Positions 59,200 to 64,000 of a stretch of DNA of 64,000 bases are shown here, one piece after another. The translations under genes were made by a program, and so were the position numbers. Source of the DNA: Phoronis australis (taxonomy: Eukaryota > Phoronida > Phoronidae); the NCBI GenBank assembly GCA_002633005.1, contig NMRA01000734.1:7984-71983 (forward strand). The letters run 5' to 3'. How positions within the stretch are numbered: position 1 is the first letter of the stretch; the number at the start of each line of letters is the position of its first letter. A model generated the notes under the pieces. The model was not told the origin of the DNA and searched no databases. It saw only the letters and a program-made list of their open reading frames with translations.

Positions 59200-62120
59200 T
59201 TTCTCTTTCACTGGATGACTAAACCATAAAAACTCTTCAAGAAAGCTGGGAGAGTGAGCAACAAATGACTTCGGAAAATTCACATTCAGTTTTTAAGGGA
59301 GGTTTATCAGACCCCTCTCTGCAGTTTATAGATATTTTCTATTGCTACGGAATTACGGCCGGTTCATGAGCTTTAACTCTCCGAGGGAGACGCCCTTAGA
59401 AATTCTCCAGGGACATCAAAACGGCACTATTGGTAAACCCTTTTGGCCACTCACATCGCACGTCTACAGCAGCACCTGTGTCACATAGGGAACGAATAAT
59501 TAAAGACACTCTATTCCGTAGTTTGCACATTTACTCTACTCACATGAACTTTCCCAACCGAACAATAACAAAAACTCATTTCAAAGCTTGCGAGCACGTG
59601 CAATATATGCACTTGCTTGTACTAGCATTTTTCAGCCATGTTCAAACGTTTAACTAGTGCCGGGCGCAAGTATGTGGCAGAATTTTTGTCTGACTATCAG
59701 AAAATCCTTTTTATGAAATTATTTTCCTTAAAAATAATGTGGAATTGTAAGAAGATTTGGAATATCATGTGAGTGTATTTGTGTTACCATTTATGTCACG
59801 AGACCAGAAGGGACAGCGAATCACTGAGAAACACTTTCCTGTGACATAACACAGCCCTCGTCACAGTGTCTACCAATGAAGTCTTATGTCCAATATATAG
59901 GCCTATATTGACTTCAACACCACAAACACTAAACACCACGAAATCGTTGCAAAATTTGATAGTACCGCACCAAAATACTAAGCTTGTGACTAAACGTGTA
60001 ATAAGTGAGTGCTTTCCCATAAAAGCTGTCGTTACTACGACGGCTTCCAAGCCAGGAAAGTCGAGGGCCAATGACAAAGCAGATTTTTGCAAAAACAAAA
60101 GAAAATGCAAATACATTATCGCTGAAAAATCGAAGTAATTCTCGTGAAAAGTTCTGAACAACTGTTAATGTGCTGTCTGAGATAAATTCGTATTATTCTG
60201 CTCAACTTTGCGCATTTCAAAAATGTTTTTACGTCACGGCTTTGGCTAACTGTGACACGGAAACCTCTTTTTGTAAGAAAGCGCTGGTCAAAAAGGATTA
60301 CGCATACTGTGTAGACTTAGGAGACAGGAAAATCAGTACAGAAATAATTTCGAACCTGGATACCCGGAGTATAGCCCAACCTGAGCTAGGACAAACCGTC
60401 TTGTCCATTCAAGTTATAACCTCTCTTCCTCGGAACGTAGGGTCAGTTGATCTAACAGTGTCTGTGGTGATGTAACCTAACCTGCAAGGTACCTGAAATC
60501 TCCCTGCGTGGTCTGCTGCTGTTCCGCAGTCTGTCTTGATTAACAACAAATAATGGCAATTGTTGACCGGGAACATCGATACTCGCAATCCACGCATGCA
60601 GGTACATTGAAAAATATAATTAATCTCATCACTGCTACCTTGACTTTCCACACTGGATCGTTTTGAATGTAGTCGACTTGATTTGGAGCACAATCGTTAC
60701 GGGGAATATTTTTGTTGAATATGGTCATTCGTTTTTTTTAACACAATTTGTCCCGTGACCTTAAAATCTTCTTTCGGTGCACGAATCTTGATTTTCAAAC
60801 CACGGGTAGTTTTTAATATCAAATCTCTTATTTTCAAAATTAACTACCTTAATATTAATTTCATGCGCAACATATTATTGAATAAACGTTAAAGCTCTCT
60901 ATGTTCATAACTGCCATGAGACATCTCCGTTAGTGTTTACTAATGTACCACATTACAGGTCAAATAATGCGTTTTTAGAACGTCATATTCCCCGGCGCAA
61001 GCAATGTAAACATGGTCAGTTGCCGAATTGCGCAACTGAACGATGAACTGTTTATGGTTTAAGGTTAACTCAAACCTTATTCACAAAAAATGGCTATTTT
61101 TACAATATTTCATGTGTCTAGAAAAATACCTCATCTTCATTCTCGGGTTACTTCAATCTTGAATACAAAATATATACTGCGTAGGGAGAAAAAAGATTTA
61201 ACAGAACCACCTTGGAACCGCACTATCACGTGGATATTTGTTTACTACTTATCCGAGGTAAAAAGTTAAAGGGCTTTCAATCAAATCGAATCTCCCGCCA
61301 GGCACAGAACAGCTTCGTATATCCTCAGTCCTTTCATTCACAAATCACCATAACATTGAGTCAACTTATGGTAGAATGGTGCCGGGGAAAACAAAGGCAA
61401 ACTCCTAAGGGAGTGGTGCTTCTACATGCATACGACCGTTGGTTTGAGAACGAATGGTACGGTCGCCTCAGGTCTCTGTAGTCATCAACACAGCAAGTTG
61501 TGAAAAGAGATAAATCTTCACCCTAATTCCTTCATTCAATTAATAAATTGACATTTCAAGTTTTCGATCTCATGCTAACGACATGCTTTAACCACAGATT
61601 CGATTTTTTTGTTATCCATTTCTTGCTTGGTTTCGTATCAGTCTCCCAGCACGTGACGTGTACAGGTTATGTGTACAACAATGAACTGTGACCTACTTAT
61701 AAAAACGTAGGTCAAAAGCTGGCAAACAATAGTAAGAGTTAGCTGGGAACGATACGTTTTAATGATAATCAAGTTAATTACGCACTGCAAAATCAGTTGT
61801 CATTGCGATTGAATGTTGAAATAGCGAACATATTTAAGGCTTGTATAGGTTATGTGTACCGAAAACAAGCCTTTACCGAATAATTAAGTGAAGACTTTGA
61901 GATTTTCACTTGTCCCAGTTTAATCGGCTTTTTCTCGGCTTCGTCAAATCGACTTTATTTGAACTTAGGAACACGAGTTCTCGAAAACGGCTCGGTGGAT
62001 TTCACTGAAACTTTCCAGATATAATATTTGGTCATCAGCCTCAAAAATGATTATAAGATTTTCGATAAAAAGGCCTATTTTTGCGTAATGTAACAAAGGC
62101 GAATACGACTTCCGTTTTTT
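59200..62120. other. Intergenic, no gene recognised
   Basis: Open frames up to 121 codons exist (59796-60161 minus; 60170-60475 plus) but overlap each other in opposite orientations and show no domain, signal or splice context that would support a gene. Confidence 0.35.
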
Positions 62121-62130
62121 ACAAAGATAC

Positions 62131-62308
62131 AAATCGGTAAATAAAACAACAAGAATGGATCAACTGAAATTTGAAATTTTCGGATGTAATAACTTCCTTT
62201 GTCAACAAAAACAGAAAAAAAAATCTGTTTTTGTTGACAAAGGAAGTTATTACATCCGAAAATTTCAAATTTCAGTCGATCCATGCTTGTTGTTTTATTT
62301 ACCAATTT
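62131..62308. repeat. Near-perfect long hairpin, 85-bp arms
   Basis: The left arm 62131-62215 and right arm 62224-62308 are reverse complements with very few mismatches (for example near 62160/62280), separated by eight A residues. The outer ends are AAATCGGTAAATAAAAC and its complement. Such an arm length with a minimal loop means a recent inverted duplication or a foldback element; if transcribed it would form a long double-stranded RNA. Confidence 0.95.
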
Positions 62309-62319
62309 ATATTCTACAT

Positions 62320-64000
62320 TTCATGAAACAATAGTATCCTTGGGAGGATCTGGATCGCCTTATTTAGTTTCAGATTTATTTTCTACGTAACAAAGATACC
62401 TTACGTTTTGCTTGTTGATTTGTCATAGAAACCAAACAAAAAGAGTGATAAAAAATTCCTAACAAAGTTTTTGAGGTAACTGGTGACGGAAGTTTTCATT
62501 TAAAAAAGCTTCATTAAAATCGACCGAGGGGTTATTTTGCTATGAATGTACCTTTCTTAAAAATAAAATTTTGGCTTAAAAAGGTTTTTACGTAAAAATA
62601 ATAATGGTACAGTTAAGACAAAAAGTATTTTCACATTCGCTTATGAATTTTCGGTATCGGACACACCCAAATCAGTAGATGTGACATAGGGGCGTACCAC
62701 TCCAGAGACAAAGAATAGGCGGGGTAGCCAGATATGCTTCGAGTGGCAGTGAAATAAGGCCACGGCGGATACCCGTTAACAAAAGAGAATCGCCAGTGAA
62801 ATATGTCACAAGTTAAAGAATTCTTTAGTTCACGGCTTGACGTGCGTTGTGCGCTATAGTTTACACGCATTAAAGGCAGCTGACTGCACCATGCCTTAGT
62901 TGTTCACCGAATATCTGAGACAGAACAGAGCGTTGTTCAGGTAAAGGCAACAGGGTATTAAGACCATTCCGACCAATACACAACCGAAAGAACAACCATA
63001 AAAATTATGAGAACATTTTATTCACGTTTGGTTTGCAAATACAAAACGTACCAAACTTGAACTAGCAACAGCTTTGTATACCTACTCACAAAAATCAGTT
63101 TCTAAAAATATAAAACTGAGATGGAAACATAATACATTTCTGGTAGTAATCTAAATACTGTCATGTCCCTGAATACCAACATAGGCTTACCAAAATACCA
63201 GTCATCGGTCTTAAAGACCCACGCAGCGCTGATGAGGTCATCCAGAAATGGCAAAGTTCAAAGTGTGACGGTGACCTTTCCCATTAAACCAATCAATGAA
63301 CTCCATTGGGTCCATGGTTTTTCACGTGTAATTAGGAGTACTATCTTGACCAATAGAAAAGCAAAACAGAGGCTTCCAGCCCAAAACATGGACCAAAACA
63401 ACGGTTTCAAAGACTGTGCTGCATGGAATTATGCATGTGTTGTTAAAAATATGTCAAAATCAAACACACATCCATACCGTATATGCGTGTATTGAGGCCC
63501 TTGCGAAATAATGCTGTTTTTCAGTCAAAGATTTTTAACGCTATTTTGCAGAAATGCGCATGCGCATAAGTTTTGCTTATAGACGCAAGTGTCCCTTGAA
63601 CAGGCGCATGTATTATGGATGCAGGAACATCCAGTGTCCTCAACAAGTGTATAAACATGCCAACACCAAACATTCATATGCCACCTTGTTTGACAGGGCA
63701 TTTTCTAAATTATAACCAGGATAAAAACCTTCTCTCGCGCTCACTAGCAAAGTTTTACATAATGGTAGGCAGTAACACTACAGGTCCAGTTCACGGACTA
63801 ATTACTGTATTATTTGTAAAGGATGAAAAAGTACATTATCAATCGCAACAGAAAGGAAATGTTTGATTGGCTCAAACCATTTCATTAACTTTTTCAATGA
63901 AAAACAGAGCTAACGGTATTCAATTGAAGAACAAACGAAATGCTGCAATTTAAAAACATGTATATGAAGTACGGTATAGGTTTATCATGAGGGCCTTCAT
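62320..64000. other. Right-edge sequence without a recognised gene
   Basis: Contains a 110-codon plus-strand frame (63163-63495) and an 83-codon frame (63615-63866) with no recognisable domain. Nothing else was identified. Confidence 0.35.

Noticed and set aside
63230-63260. CTGATGAG...AGAAA resembling a hammerhead ribozyme core
   Set aside because: Stem II would be only two pairs and stems I/III could not be formed from the flanks.

Overview
This is eukaryotic nuclear DNA: short exons with GT-AG introns, AT-rich sequence, microsatellites, minisatellites and many decayed transposable elements. The gene set (RER1, PUSL1, a GCNT-family glycosyltransferase, a tandem cyclic-nucleotide-binding-domain protein) and the repeat-rich intergenic DNA fit an invertebrate deuterostome, for example amphioxus or a hemichordate. 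That assignment is an inference from protein resemblance, not proof. It is a draft assembly: one 216-base N run (17859-18074) and single Ns at 5243, 11039 and 15220.

Layout. 1-2.3 kb: a probable first coding exon with a signal peptide, minus strand, whose gene runs leftwards. 2.3-11.2 kb: no recognisable gene, but several repeat families including a roughly 430-bp tandem array at 9.8-10.9 kb. 11.6-15.8 kb: PUSL1 (tRNA pseudouridine synthase-like 1), minus strand, with five coding exons resolved and the first missing. 13.94-14.36 kb: a 20-bp minisatellite against PUSL1 exon 3. 16-18.8 kb: a dead mariner-type transposase, a 141-bp palindromic MITE and an LTR element around the N gap. 20.4-25.6 kb: RER1, plus strand, complete in six coding exons and 200 aa. 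26-36 kb: intergenic, with a tRNA-like SINE head, a 3' LINE fragment and a direct duplication of about 720 bp. 36.1-47.4 kb: a cyclic-nucleotide-binding-domain protein, plus strand, assembled as ten phase-compatible exons (519 aa). 47.5-53.8 kb: no recognised gene. 53.8-55.4 kb: a core-2/I-branching beta-1,6-GlcNAc transferase, minus strand, two coding exons, 447 aa. 56.6-57.7 kb: an element with terminal inverted repeats of about 310 bp. 58.0-59.1 kb: a 26-bp minisatellite. 59.1-64 kb: no recognised gene, but an almost perfect 85-bp-arm hairpin at 62.1-62.3 kb.

The four main genes are functionally unrelated: ER-Golgi retrieval, RNA modification, a CNB-domain protein and Golgi glycosylation. 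PUSL1 and RER1 are divergent neighbours about 5 kb apart; they may share a promoter region if the missing PUSL1 exon lies between them. No prokaryotic system, CRISPR array or complete virus was seen. The most unusual signals are the PUSL1 intronic minisatellite, in which each unit joins a 3' splice-site-like motif directly to a 5' splice-site-like motif, the CNB protein whose two pockets both appear to lack the phosphate-binding arginine, and the large inverted-repeat structures.
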